Assembly (NCBI GenBank): GCA_022661535.1 | Contig: JAKULF010000004.1 | Span: 1,116,001-1,180,000 of the forward strand | Source: Eutypa lata | Taxonomy: Eukaryota; Ascomycota; Sordariomycetes; Xylariales; Diatrypaceae | Direction: 5' to 3' | DNA length: 64,000 bases | Shown here: one piece after another, positions 1 through 10,483 of the stretch | How the letters are laid out: every line of letters begins with the position of its first letter | How positions within the stretch are numbered: position 1 is the stretch's first letter | The notes under the pieces: generated by a model | Databases searched by the model: none | Seen by the model: the letters and a program-made list of their open reading frames with translations, nothing else | What the model was told of the DNA's origin: nothing | Position numbers and translations under genes: made by a program

Positions 1-22
1 TGGAACTAACCAGCATTCCTAG

Positions 23-526
23 GCGGTATGGATATTCTACTTTGGTTCGGCTCCTAATGCGATGCCCCGAGCCTATATCGATTCGTTCGCACTTCAAAAA
101 GAAACAGCTACGAATCGGCAAACTATGAACGGCGGCTATGGCGGTCGCCCGCATACATCTACATCTGTTCAACCTCCGCAAATGTACACATCTGCTCAAC
201 TAAATGGCTTTGAGAACCCTTCTCCAGTGGCTGGAATGAACGGCAATGCACTACAGAGTCCCGGACCCGCGCCATCATATCCCGTACAAGCCAGCAAGCC
301 TCCGGCACCAGCTCAGGGCGACCCCGAGATCGCCCAACCGACGGAATATCCCTATCGCGCAAAGGCCATCTATAGCTACGAGGCGAACCCCGATGATGCG
401 AATGAGATTTCATTTTCGAAACACGAAATATTAGAAGTGAGCGATGTCAGCGGCCGGTGGTGGCAAGCACGGAAAGAAAACGGTACTACGGGTATCGCGC
501 CCAGCAATTACCTCATTTTATTATGA
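23..526 (+). CDS. SHO1: High-osmolarity signalling protein Sho1, C-terminal part
   Basis: Sho1 is a plasma-membrane osmosensor/adaptor of the HOG MAP-kinase pathway; its cytoplasmic SH3 domain binds the MAPKK Pbs2. The window begins inside an intron: a CTAAC branch-like site near position 6 is followed by a TAG acceptor at 20-22, so the exon starts at 23. The first residues ([10 protein letters not shown]) are the end of the fourth transmembrane helix. A proline- and glycine-rich linker follows. An SH3 domain of about 59 residues (347-523) ends the protein, with the ALYDY-like motif as AIYSYEAN, the WW pair in GRWWQA, and the terminal PSNYL. About 167 residues are present; the three upstream membrane segments lie outside the window. 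An ATG at 62 is in frame but internal. The family call is firm; the exon boundary is inferred. Confidence 0.93.
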   Translation, partial: AVWIFYFGSAPNAMPRAYIDSFALQKETATNRQTMNGGYGGRPHTSTSVQPPQMYTSAQLNGFENPSPVAGMNGNALQSPGPAPSYPVQASKPPAPAQGDPEIAQPTEYPYRAKAIYSYEANPDDANEISFSKHEILEVSDVSGRWWQARKENGTTGIAPSNYLILL

Positions 527-2588
527 GCAAGTTTGTAGACGGGATCTCGCCTTCTCTTCGAAATTGGATCTTCACTTTTGGCGCACAGTTCTTACGATGG
601 TCGACGGTCGGTCTTTGGATGGGCTTTTCACCAATCCGGCGTAGAGGGTGGTATTCCGCTTGTATCTGGATGGGTTTCTAGAATTGTGCGCACACCAAAA
701 ACACAGGTTATGACAATGTGTTGGAGTACATTGGGGGGTTACTTACTGCTATGGGAATTGATTTCAGCTTTTTTTTTCTATTCTCTTCTTTGTCCATTCT
801 ATGTCTACACCTTTTCGATACCTACCTATACTTCTCTGCAGGAGCCAACTATTTTTTATTGTTTGATTTATTTTTTTCACATTCTTCCCGCTCGCGAAAC
901 CCCTTCCCATGCGTCATACCATTCGATCGGTGCGTTTTCATTGCCAGACAGCGAGCTCGTTCGTCACGTTCTTCCGCATTGTGGTATGTTCCATACCGCG
1001 CCCGGCATCTGCGCTACGTCATATATAATACACCGCCATTCTAATGGACCCCGGGATAGATGCGAGGCTCGCATATGGGAAGGTGCAAGAATAGCTGTCG
1101 ATGAGCGGCAGAATGGAAAAGGGGGGAGTAAAAGCCGAGGGAGGAATTAGAGGCTAGCAAAGTTAGCCTGGGGATGGATGGAAGGGTAGATGAACGGTTC
1201 GCTATGGTCTGTCAGTCTAGTCTAGTCCACCTGGCGGGTTTGTGTGTGTGAGAGTGTGTTTGAGAGGATAGGAGAGGAGAGGAGGAGCGTGGGAAGAATG
1301 ATGTGTATGAAAGAAAAGCAAAGCATAGCAGAGCAGAAACTGCTGTCTACCCATCTGCCTAACTAATCAGCCTACTTAGTCGGTCTGTATAGGAAGAAGA
1401 AATGAACAATTTGAAAAGAAAATATCTATGCTGTTTGATGTGCTTGATGTTATGGAAGATTTGGGGTTATTGATACCAGAGAGTAAGCGGGTGGGTGGTA
1501 GGGTACATACGTACTTACGTACGGAGCTGGCTGTCAAGTTCACTCGATGGATTCCCAGGCATTGAGCCCGAGTGTGTATATTGAATGGAGTATGTAAGGT
1601 AGGTAGGTAGCTATTTAGGATCAACCTTGGGTTAAGTATGTAAGCAACAGGAGGAGGAAGCGCAAGTTGCATATGATCATGTCATGAATATCATACAGAT
1701 AGATGACGACGAGGTCAACAACGTAGGAATCGGTAGATCCATCAACTGGGAGACGAAGAGGTATCATCGTCCACTTCGCCAGGTCGTTGTTTATTTATTA
1801 TTTTAGCATGTTGCTTATATTATATCGGCTTTACTACCTCTACGTACTGATCTGCCTGGCAGCTGCCTGGGTACGTAAGGAAATGCACATGCGTGGATGA
1901 AGGATAACTCTCTTTTCCCTAAGTCTTCGTCTTCGTCCTCTCTTGTCGTGTCTTGCCTCGTCTCGCTATACATACATCTTCAGGTAATATATATACATAT
2001 ATATATAGACCGGAATCCCCTCGAAGAAGGCTCGCTCGCTGCGGTCTCTCGTCCGAGTTAACTGGTTTCCTAGGTGCATGCATACTCAGGACGGACTGAC
2101 ATCTGCGGGCATTGTGTGTGTGCGTTTTTTCCCTAGTGATGGGATGTGAATCCGAGCAGCGGGAAAGGATGTGATGTATGATGCTGGCGATGATGAATGA
2201 TGATTCTGGTGGTGATGACACGCCTTCTGCCTGCGCGATGGACGGCATGGGTAGAGGGATAGACAGAACTTCTCCTCTCCTCTCCTCTCCTAGCTAGCTA
2301 GCCTTAGTGAAAGGAGGCATCGCAGGCATATGGATAGAGATAGATAGATTGATCCCATGGAAATGCTTCATCCCCAGCTGCGTCTCGCGTCCCGGTATCT
2401 CCCTTCTTTTCTTTTGCATCGCCATATATCGTGCATACGTAGCGTGTCCGTCACATCACTTCGCATCGTTCCGCTCCGTGCCATGCCATGCCATGTCACG
2501 GCACGGCTTCCCATTTCATCTCATCTCATCTCATCTCCGTGTCCATCACCTGGCAACACCACTACCACCCAACCCAACCCACCTCACC
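527..2588. other. Intergenic, SHO1 3' flank to SPC19 3' end
   Basis: No convincing gene. It holds T-rich and GT-rich stretches, AG-rich runs near 1260-1330, a (TA)-rich run near 1990-2010, a TCTCC repeat near 2270-2290 and a TCATC repeat near 2515-2540. Open frames here show no recognisable domain and low-complexity translation. It must contain the 3' UTRs of two convergent genes. Confidence 0.6.
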
Positions 2589-3230
2589 TCACGCATTCTC
2601 CAACCTCTTCCTCAACTCCCTCTCCTTCTGCAGGACCTCGAGCTCCAACCTCTCCACGCTGTACTTAAGGGCCTCCTTGCGCTGCTGCAGAGCGCGAACG
2701 CGCAGTTTCGCTCCCGCCTCGCCGCTTAGGCTCTTTCTCCCACCTCCACCACCATAAGAGCCCCCTTTCTTATTCTTCTTGCTGTTGCTTTTTGGCTGCT
2801 GGTCTTGGTCTTGGTGTAGTCTCCCCTGCTGCAATTCCGACCGCGCCTTCAGCGCCTCGACCCGCCGCCCCACCCGGTCGATGTGCGTGTCGGCCCGGTC
2901 GAGCAGGATCGTGATCGCGGGCCCGATCTCGTCGCGCAGGGACGTCTCGGCTGCGGCTAGGGAGGGTTGCGGGATTAGCTCGTAGTGCTGTCGGGTGGGG
3001 TTAAGAAGTTAGTTGCCAAGCTAGTTTGTTTGTTTGTTTAAGTATAAAAAACCTGAAGGGGGGGAGGGGAGACGTACCCGGACTGTCTTGAGTACGCTTA
3101 TGAGGCGCGGGAAGTCGGAGACGCCCGTCCCGAGCGTCGAGACGGACGACTCGAGGAAGGAGAGCGAGGTTCGTAGAGAGGAGACGCAGTCCCCGTACGT
3201 GGGGGGATGGCCAGATGTGCTTGTCGCCAT
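2589..3230 (-). CDS. SPC19: DASH/Dam1 complex subunit Spc19
   Basis: Subunit of the DASH (Dam1) complex, which couples kinetochores to spindle microtubules. Two exons: 3078-3230 (ATG at 3228-3230, 51 codons) and 2589-2987, giving 183 aa. The intron starts GTACGT (3077 downward) and ends CAG at 2988, phase 0. Exon 1 carries the conserved start of the family, with the YGDCVSSLRTSLSFLESS segment and the VSDFPRL motif. Exon 2 continues with HYELIPQPSL and a long charged helix likely to form a coiled coil. A Gly/Lys/Ser-rich low-complexity insert lies near residues 118-135 and looks species-specific. The 3' end converges on SHO1 across about 2 kb. The family assignment rests on the ordered motifs; the length fits known fungal Spc19 proteins (about 165-190 aa). 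Confidence 0.88.
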
Positions 3231-5131
3231 TTTTGGCCTTCCGGTATAGAATTGAAATAAAGGCCAAATGGGTTGATTGGTTGGGCTGTTTGGGCAAGCA
3301 AGTGTAAAGATCAAATTTGTAGTTTTATGGCCAATATTCTGGGGAGTACTGCATACATACACACATACGTACGAATTAGCTCTAAGGTTTTGTTTACATA
3401 ACACGGCGATGATGGCATATTCTGGGGGAAAATGCCAATCCTCTCTAACTTAGCTAGTGCGGGGCGGCTGAGAATGGGGCTTGCTTGTAATTGGTGGGGC
3501 ACCCAAGCTCTGGAGATCTGAGGATGGAACAATGATGCAGGGGTTTCAGCCAATCAGTACTAATGACAGATGCTAATGGTGACGACGTCAAGGTGCTCTC
3601 TTTGAACAGCAGTTTAAACGTTACCTTCAATCTTATTATGCTATTTTCCTAAGGTCTTTCTGACCAATACCTAGAGGCTGAATACGTTCACTTTGATCAC
3701 CTTTTATCTAGTGTTGACTTCCCCGAAGCTACTGATCTGCTATTAACCAGATGCTGCAACTTTTCTAACAATTTTTATAATAATAAAATTCCGTTTTCTA
3801 TTTTCCTGCTATGTGTATCTATTAATAGTGTGCTTCTAGGCTACTTCAATTTTGGTTGAATGTCACTGTAACAATACCAATCAATCGATGGTCCTATGCT
3901 GATCAATATAGATATGCCCAGGCATGGCTGCGCTATACTCCTTGACGACGTTAAAATATACTTTGAAGGTAAATATGGGCTATGCTCCGTAGCCCATAGC
4001 CTATTTGTTGTCTCTGGCTTTTACTGGATGAACTGAATTTAACTTAAGCCTAGCGTGTCAAGAATTGCTTCAACTGATCAACGTTTGCATGGAGTAAGTG
4101 ATTATCACCAACATATTTGCAGCTTAGTTACTATCTAGTTCATTGTTGTAATATTGCTATCAATAGTATGTTACCTGAAAACCATTTTATAGATGACCAA
4201 AAGGCTTTAGGAAAGAGCGAGTGTTTCTGCTCCGAAGTGAATTCAACGCTACCTACAACTAGGGTGGATTGAATGGCAAGTTGTGGTCAAGGGGGAATAG
4301 TTATTGGCGTATATTGGATGGAGTTCAGGATGGTTCAATATAACGTTTAACTAAGCTGTTCTTCTCCAATAAGAGGTAGAGAATTCTGTATTATGAGCCC
4401 ATGTGGTTTAATGTGAATCCATGAGGCTGAAGTCTCGTCTAAAGAATTTATTGCCCCCTGAACTTAGAAGTGCCAGCCATGCCCTTTCATATATATCACC
4501 TGGAGACCACACACCTGACCTTATCGCAACCGATAAGCACGAATGAGATCGTGCCTTCCTCCTCAAGGCCTTATTATCCTACTGCTAAGTCACGCGTCTA
4601 ATAATACATATAATACATATTTGTATGTCGACTTCTAAAGCCTGTACTGTGACTCGCAACCTTTGGCTGTTGTGGTTTATTCTCTCCTCCACTAACTATC
4701 ACAACATCCTCCTTTCAACATCCAATATTTTGGGTTTTGAAGCAGACCATAAACTGAAGCCCTATCCCACAATCCTTACCTGTACTGCTGTCGAACAGCA
4801 CTTACTGTTTCCAATTACAATATGGTCAGATTTCATCTGCTTTAAATAACTCCCCGTCGATATGCACTTCATCGACCGTCCTCGTTCGTGATAATTGCAC
4901 CTCAGGCACACACACCCATCTACTCCACGTCTAATTACTTCTCCAATCACGTTCTTCGTTTGGACAAATATTATTCTTATTGTCCAGTCTCCTTCGACGA
5001 TAGAATAGTAGGAAATTTCCTACCTTGTATTTCCTTTTGTTACCACTCTATTTCCTGTTGCATGGCCTTTCGAACCTACAACCAACAACCACAACTACAA
5101 CAACCCTTTCACCTCGCAGACCTTCACCAAG
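3231..5131. other. Intergenic, upstream of SPC19 and of the 228-aa gene
   Basis: Divergent promoter region of about 1.9 kb with an AT-rich core (about 3600-4400). No gene is supported. The 5' leader of the downstream gene is CA-rich (ACAACCAACAACC-type, 5080-5130), typical of fungal leaders. A TCGACGA motif occurs at 4994-5000; the same motif is clustered upstream of the F-box gene. Confidence 0.6.
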
Positions 5132-6034
5132 ATGGTTAATCCTGAGAGACTCCGCGCTGAAAAGGAGCGCATTAAGCAACAATTGCTTAAGATCCTTGGT
5201 CATTCACCCTATGACCATTCACCGGGTGACCAGCGCCAATTCTGGGAAGTCGTTACCCGCATGTATGGCGATATTCCCCATGCTCTGGCCGTGAGTTCCG
5301 TCTATTTCCTTTTATATGTGCTCTACTACTAGACCCTTGCCTTGACTGTGTTGGGCAGTTACCTGAGCCCTCTGTGCCCACTCTCCAAGTGGCACCCCTC
5401 AAAGGTTTACTTATTGACACTTCTTTTGTATATGCAGTACATCTACGAAGAACTGCGGGTCACGAGAGACCCTGGATTGCGCGTTTTTCTAATCGAAAAC
5501 GGCCATCTCATCCTGAGCCACGCGTCGGGTGAGACGATGCCTTTTAGAGAAGGCCACCACGCCGGGATCACCTTCCCTGCAGAGGACGTGAACCATATGG
5601 AGGCCACCTGGGGTTTCTACCAGCAGGCCTCCACGATTGTCTGGCGCAAGGAGATGGACAAGGTCGAATTTGCTGCCATGGGCAGATTCCCCATCGGAGA
5701 GGATACCAAACCAGAGTCGCATTCCACCCAGGCGTACCAAGAGATGGTGGGGGTAGGCGATTTCGCTTCGGAGTGGGACAAGATCGGTGACCTTCCTGAC
5801 GAGGTCAAGGAGAACTGGACTTGGGAGGGGATCGGACACCTGGACGAGCTGGCATACAATGTTATGCTAGCTCGACAGGAAGAGTGAGTTATTGCTGTTG
5901 TTCCATATACAAGATTGGTGTTGACGATTCTAACAGAGATATTACTATCTAGGGCGGTTGACCAGGCTCGAGCACTACAGTCTATTGCTGCTGCTGGTCC
6001 TACCACCACGTCGCAGGCTCAGGACAAGGCCTAG
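5132..6034 (+). CDS. Conserved-looking protein of unknown function, 228 aa
   Basis: Not recognised. Three exons: 5132-5290, 5438-5883 and 5953-6034. The first intron opens with GTGAGT and ends TATGCAG. The last opens with GTGAGT, has a TTCTAAC branch site and ends CTAG, and restores frame through a split Glu codon. The ATG at 5132 follows a CA-rich leader and starts a basic helix (MVNPERLRAEKERIKQQLL). The middle exon is acidic and Trp-rich with no signal peptide or membrane segment; the tail is Ala/Thr/Gln-rich. The 147-nt first intron is long for this locus and contains a possible extra coding piece, 5359-5388, reading LPEPSVPTLQ in frame and flanked by CAG and GTGGCA. If used, the protein gains 10 residues. 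Probably cytosolic; no function inferred. Confidence 0.72.
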
Positions 6035-7092
6035 AACTCAGGGTTTCTAGCATATGGATAGCCATTCACTTGGAAGATGATTATTGTCGTCTGTTCTGCA
6101 TATTAGGTGTTTCTAGGAGTTCAGGCTGTTCTATCGGAATCATAGGAGGCGGAATTTTACGTTTCTGACGAAGTTTAAGATACACATGATTGAGGTCGAT
6201 GATGCTTGGCGCATACTACTATAAGTCTAGCTAGTAGTTGATCCTGTTTGGCTGTCAAACTTTGAGTTTATGTTAGCTTATATAATAAAAGGAATCATAT
6301 CCATATTTGTGCTTTGTCGCCTCCCTTTATGTGCAAGTGGACATACCCAGCCAGGTCTTTGATGCTAACATGATCTATAATAGAAACGACAATCAAATTT
6401 ATTTACCTGATGGAAATGCTGACTTTTACAAGGTATAAAGGACATGATATGGGCAATATATTTGTGAATGGGTAGACTAGCACCATGTTAAGCAGCAATA
6501 TTCTGTCCAAGATTCACTTTACTTGTTGCTACTACCTGGCTAGATATCTTAACCTAGCTACTGTAGTTTCAGTATACTATCATGTTCTCTAATGTTTATT
6601 TTGTTACAAAAGTGTTAATGTATTTAGATAGCATGATTCTGCATGTTATATTTAAATATACTGATATTCTCTACCTCTAGGTGTAGTTAATGTTGTGGGA
6701 TTCACTTCATGCCATTCTTTCCCTGCAGGCAGGTAGATACCCATGACAACTACTTTTTCACTTGGTCGTCGCCCCTGCCTGCCTAATGTAACTTGGTACC
6801 TTCCTTGTTGTATGTCGATTCCGTCGTCGACCCACTTAATATACTTTTGATTGCCTTGCTTCTTTGCTCTCTTCATGTAACTCATCGTCGAAGCCCTTTT
6901 TCTTCACACAAATCGGAAACAAGTCAATTAGGTTTCCGCTTAGCCATCGACGCCTTTTCTTTTGGTTCGTCGTCGATGATTTTTGGGGCTTGACCTATCA
7001 TCTTGATTCATCCTTATTGTTCATCGTCGATATTCGATATTAATATTTTGCCATCGACGACTTCCTACCAACCATAGACTTCCAAGATCACA
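6035..7092. other. Intergenic, 3' flank and F-box gene promoter
   Basis: About 1 kb, AT-rich in 6060-6680, with no supported gene. The right part (6820-7060) holds a cluster of TCGTCGA/TCGACGA motifs, listed separately. A minus-strand open frame at 6652-6885 has no recognisable domain. Confidence 0.55.
6824..7060. promoter_or_regulatory. Cluster of TCGTCGA motifs upstream of the F-box gene
   Basis: TCGTCGA occurs at 6824-6830, 6885-6891, 6970-6976 and 7024-7030. Its reverse complement TCGACGA is at 7054-7060, and a 6-of-7 match is at 6947-6953. That is five exact copies in about 240 bp just before the ATG at 7093, far above chance for a 7-mer. It may be a transcription-factor binding array. 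No factor is named because the motif is not one I can assign with certainty. Confidence 0.4.
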
Positions 7093-8354
7093 ATGGCATC
7101 ACTCCATTCCTTGAACCCTGGTACTCATCATGTCGGGATCATTAATCTACCGGCTAGTCCCATCCGACGCATTCCACGCGAGACGGTATGCAACATCTTG
7201 TCTTTCCTGCCGGAAGAGAACGACCTGAAGTCTGCGGTTCTATCGAACAAGATATTCAGCAAAGGGTTTTCTTGCATGAAACAGCGGATATTTGCCCAGG
7301 TCCGTCTCAATTCCATGGACGAGACAGTCCTACGACTTGCCTACACCGCTGTCAAAGCCCAAGGTATCGATCACCGTCAAAAGAAGGAGATCGAGGTTTT
7401 CGTCAAGCAAGAAATTGGGAAATACCTCCCTGAGACCTTCACACGCCAGGAAATGCTTGATATCTCCGTTCTACACGGATATATTGAGCCTCTATCAGCA
7501 CGTATCGCACCATGGCTTATAGAGCTGGCTCCAGGGTACCCGTCCGAAGCTACTGGGCCTCCCTCTAATTCGGAACTGTTTCGCATCCAGCGCGCCCTCC
7601 TATTCTTCCATATCATCACGACACTGACTCCAGTCTCCTGTATGTCTAATGGTGTTTATCTTCTTAAGAAGAACAGAGATTGGTTCTACGACCTCTTGAC
7701 AACCCAGCTTACGCCAAAGTTGGCCGACTGGGAGTTCAGGCAGGTAGCAACAATCAGTGACTTCTTTGTTGAGTCATGCAGCGAAGGTTTGCATACTTCC
7801 CTCCTTCTGATAATTATAGGTTTCCCTATCGCTAATACGTTCTGCTAGAATACTACGACTTCTTCCCTTGTACCCCTTATCATTCATGGTGCTGCGATGG
7901 TACGGCCTGTTCCGACCTCTACCGATGGTACATCATGACAGCTGGCATACCGAAACTCTCACAGCTTCTCAATGGACGAGCTAGTCTCGAATCTCTCCAC
8001 CGGGACCTCAAGGACCTCTCGACGCACGTAGGCAACAGCAGCACCAGAGATATGTGGCTCATTCTGTCCCCCCCTGATATAAACCATGAGACACCATTCA
8101 CTCCCGAGGACACAGACGTAGGACCCGCCTTGATGTGGAACTGGGGCATCCGTGGCTACGAGGAGGGTGAGCTCTATCCGGAACATCTGAACTACGACTA
8201 CAAGTCTAAAATCGGAAAGTGGGAGTTTTCGTACTCCATGTTCTGGGATTTGGATAGGGTGGAGGTTATGACCGAGGGCCGATGCAGTTGCGTGCGTTGG
8301 GACCGAGACGAAGGGGGCCCTGCTTGGCCGGAATGGAATGGATTTGATGATTAA
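7093..8354 (+). CDS. F-box domain protein, 399 aa
   Basis: Two exons, 7093-7786 and 7849-8354. The 62-nt intron (GTTTGC..CTAG) splits a Glu codon, and the second exon reads YYDFFPCTPYHSWCCDG in frame. Residues about 23-60 (SPIRRIPRETVCNILSFLPE and the following LKSAVLSNK) form an F-box-like helical motif, which in characterised proteins binds Skp1 of an SCF ubiquitin ligase. No LRR or WD repeats are visible after it; the C-terminal half is Trp- and Asp-rich. Such F-box proteins form large, fast-evolving families in filamentous fungi, and their substrates are generally unknown. The start is the first ATG after a CA-rich leader. Confidence 0.8.
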
Positions 8355-10318
8355 CTCAACAACTACTTCGATGGATTTGACCGGGGTAGGTAGTAAACGA
8401 GCTTTCATGTTTGATTGGGAAGCGCTTCACGCTGAGACATAGAGAATTAGCACCAAGTACGCTGCGGAGACATGCCACATTACACAGGCGCAGGATATGC
8501 TCCTATCATTACGAGCTAGGATAATTCGACCCATGATAGAATGATAATAATTGCTGAATCTTCGATTTCCCCAGCTATTTTACCAAGGAGATGGCCCAAT
8601 GCTGGGCTCTGATCGATGATCGACTGATACCGATATTGCCCGCAGTTGGCTTTCTCTGGTAATACAATTGTCGCATAAAGGCAGGCATGACCCGTACTTG
8701 GAGTAGTGAAATTTCTCTGTTTCCTTTAACCTCCATGCGGCAATGTTGAGTGAATATTAAAGATGTCAGTACAAAGCGTCACATTGCCACGCGTAGTATT
8801 GATGCTATGGTATGATTTTTATTTCATAGGCTCCCTACATATAAGACCCGGCCGCGAGCCACGAGATTGGAAGTTTCGTATTTGAGTTGGGCTAGGTAGT
8901 CAATGTGATACTTCGAGCTCGCAAGACCAACCGTGATGTGGATATTGTTAACCGCGCCGACCTTGTCTCATCTTCGAAGTACCAACCACTGGCCGGGGTA
9001 TATGATTAACCACCTGGTGTATGTAGCTCGTAACTAAGCGGACTTGCACTGATTTTTGTAATAACAGCGCTTAAGAGTATGGAGAGTGCGGACCGTTGCC
9101 GCTTTTTCTAGGGGAACTACTAGTTTGGCTCTGGAGTATTACGCTCCATCGTCCACAATGCCTGCTATCCCCTTCTCTACGGAGTGCCAGGAAGTCGAAA
9201 CCCCATGCGCTTACCGTATTCCGTCGATTTGAACCCCTCGTAGGCCTACGACGAGATGCCAGAATAACTGGCTTACTTCATCACCATACGAAATCGTTAG
9301 TTCTAGCTAGTGATTGTTAGATCTCGGGCCCTCCGCCACTTTCTGATATCTGTTGAGCCCACTGTCAGCTTCCCATCAACATCGACCTTCTGGATTGTCG
9401 GATTAGTTAGATCTATTGCTGCTGGTGCTAGGCTAGAGATCCCGAACCTTTTATTTTGTTGACGAATTGTACGGCCTCGACGAACACACAGAGTCGACTT
9501 CTCCAAGATGGCTACGGTATTAAACGGACAACTAGGGAAGGGTAAGACACATTGTTCCTCAGTTTCGCCTGGCGCACCTCTGGCATGAAACAGCTATGGC
9601 TCGATACTTGCCGGCCGTGAGGTATACGAGGATAATAGCCCACTTCCTTGCGACGCGCCACCACCGCGGATTGGGATATCTAGAAAATTTGAAGCCACAT
9701 TTATACCGAGGACGTGGGCAATTCCGACACGGTCGGGAGCCTAGCGAGCCCACATTAGCTACTGAAGCTTTCACCAAGCAGATCTTTCCAAGATCCAATC
9801 ACCAGATGATGGTCACTGGTAAGACGATTAGATTTCTAAGGCAAGCGGAGGCTTCTGCTGCAAGATTGATTTTGAACTTCGTCGGCTGGTCCACAGAGAA
9901 CAAATAGCGCGATCAGTTCATTCAGTCTGTGATCGACGTTCCACTTCGTAGCATGATAGCTACAGAGGCGCTTTTACGTGCCAGCCGCTCAACGTTCTCA
10001 ACAATTTCTACCACGTCTCAATTGAATTGATAGACACCGCCCCCATTCGTCCTACACGATGCCATCAATTTTGTCTCACAGTTCTATTCTTAGGATCTCA
10101 AATACGTCTCCGTGATCTTCGACAATCGACATACGATTGGCACCAATCCATTACATTTGGCATTCATCTTCAACCTACTCGAGGGCATATATCCCAACGC
10201 GCCTCATATCGCATTTTGATTGACTCTAGGAGGCCGCGAAAACGTATTTTAAAAACACGGGACGCGCAAATTGAACACGCTAAAACATCTACAATGCATA
10301 CAGGATACCGTGGTGTCA

Positions 10319-10400
10319 TTAAAAAAAACATACCGAAATTGCAAAAAGATGGGATCGAACCGTCCTCAGGGTACATTTTTGCTATCACCGCACCTAGCTA
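10319..10400 (-). ncRNA. Possible tRNA-derived relic or Pol III transcript
   Basis: On the minus strand, GGTTCGATCCC (10361 to 10351) matches the B-box/T-arm consensus. It sits in a T-arm with four of five pairs (GACGG/CCATC), followed by exactly seven nucleotides (TTTTTGC) and an A, as in a tRNA 3' end. The complementary GCAAAAA lies at 10382-10376, only 11 nt before the T-arm, so D and anticodon arms would be missing. An A-box-like TAGCTAGGTGC (9 of 11) lies at 10400-10390. T runs downstream (10347-10343, and eight or more T ending near 10321) could act as Pol III terminators. A truncated tRNA pseudogene or a SINE-like unit is more likely than a working tRNA. Confidence 0.25.
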
Positions 10401-10440
10401 GGTACTCAACAGAATGCTATATTTCATCATAGGACATCCC

Positions 10441-10483
10441 ACCCAGCTGAGCCAACCCGACAAGCGGGTGGGCTCAGCTGGGT
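10441..10483. repeat. Near-perfect 43-nt hairpin
   Basis: A 13-bp stem (ACCCAGCTGAGCC with GGCTCAGCTGGGT), one A-G mismatch, a further 5 bp (ACCCG/CGGGT) and a 5-nt loop. It lies in the gene-free stretch and could be the folded terminus of a DNA transposon or a small inverted-repeat insertion. No flanking duplication is obvious. Confidence 0.6.

Noticed and set aside
578..1150. 190-codon plus-strand frame after SHO1
   Set aside because: Translation is Phe/Tyr/Leu-rich from T-rich DNA, with no domain; other frames overlap it equally. Treated as 3' flank.
6652..6885. 77-codon minus-strand frame (QGNQKYIKWVDDG)
   Set aside because: Reads fairly well but is short, lies in AT-rich DNA and shows no splice continuation or known family.
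9096..9907. Several 65-100-codon frames
   Set aside because: No domain, no intron logic and no consistent strand; considered as transposon debris but no transposase motif could be read.
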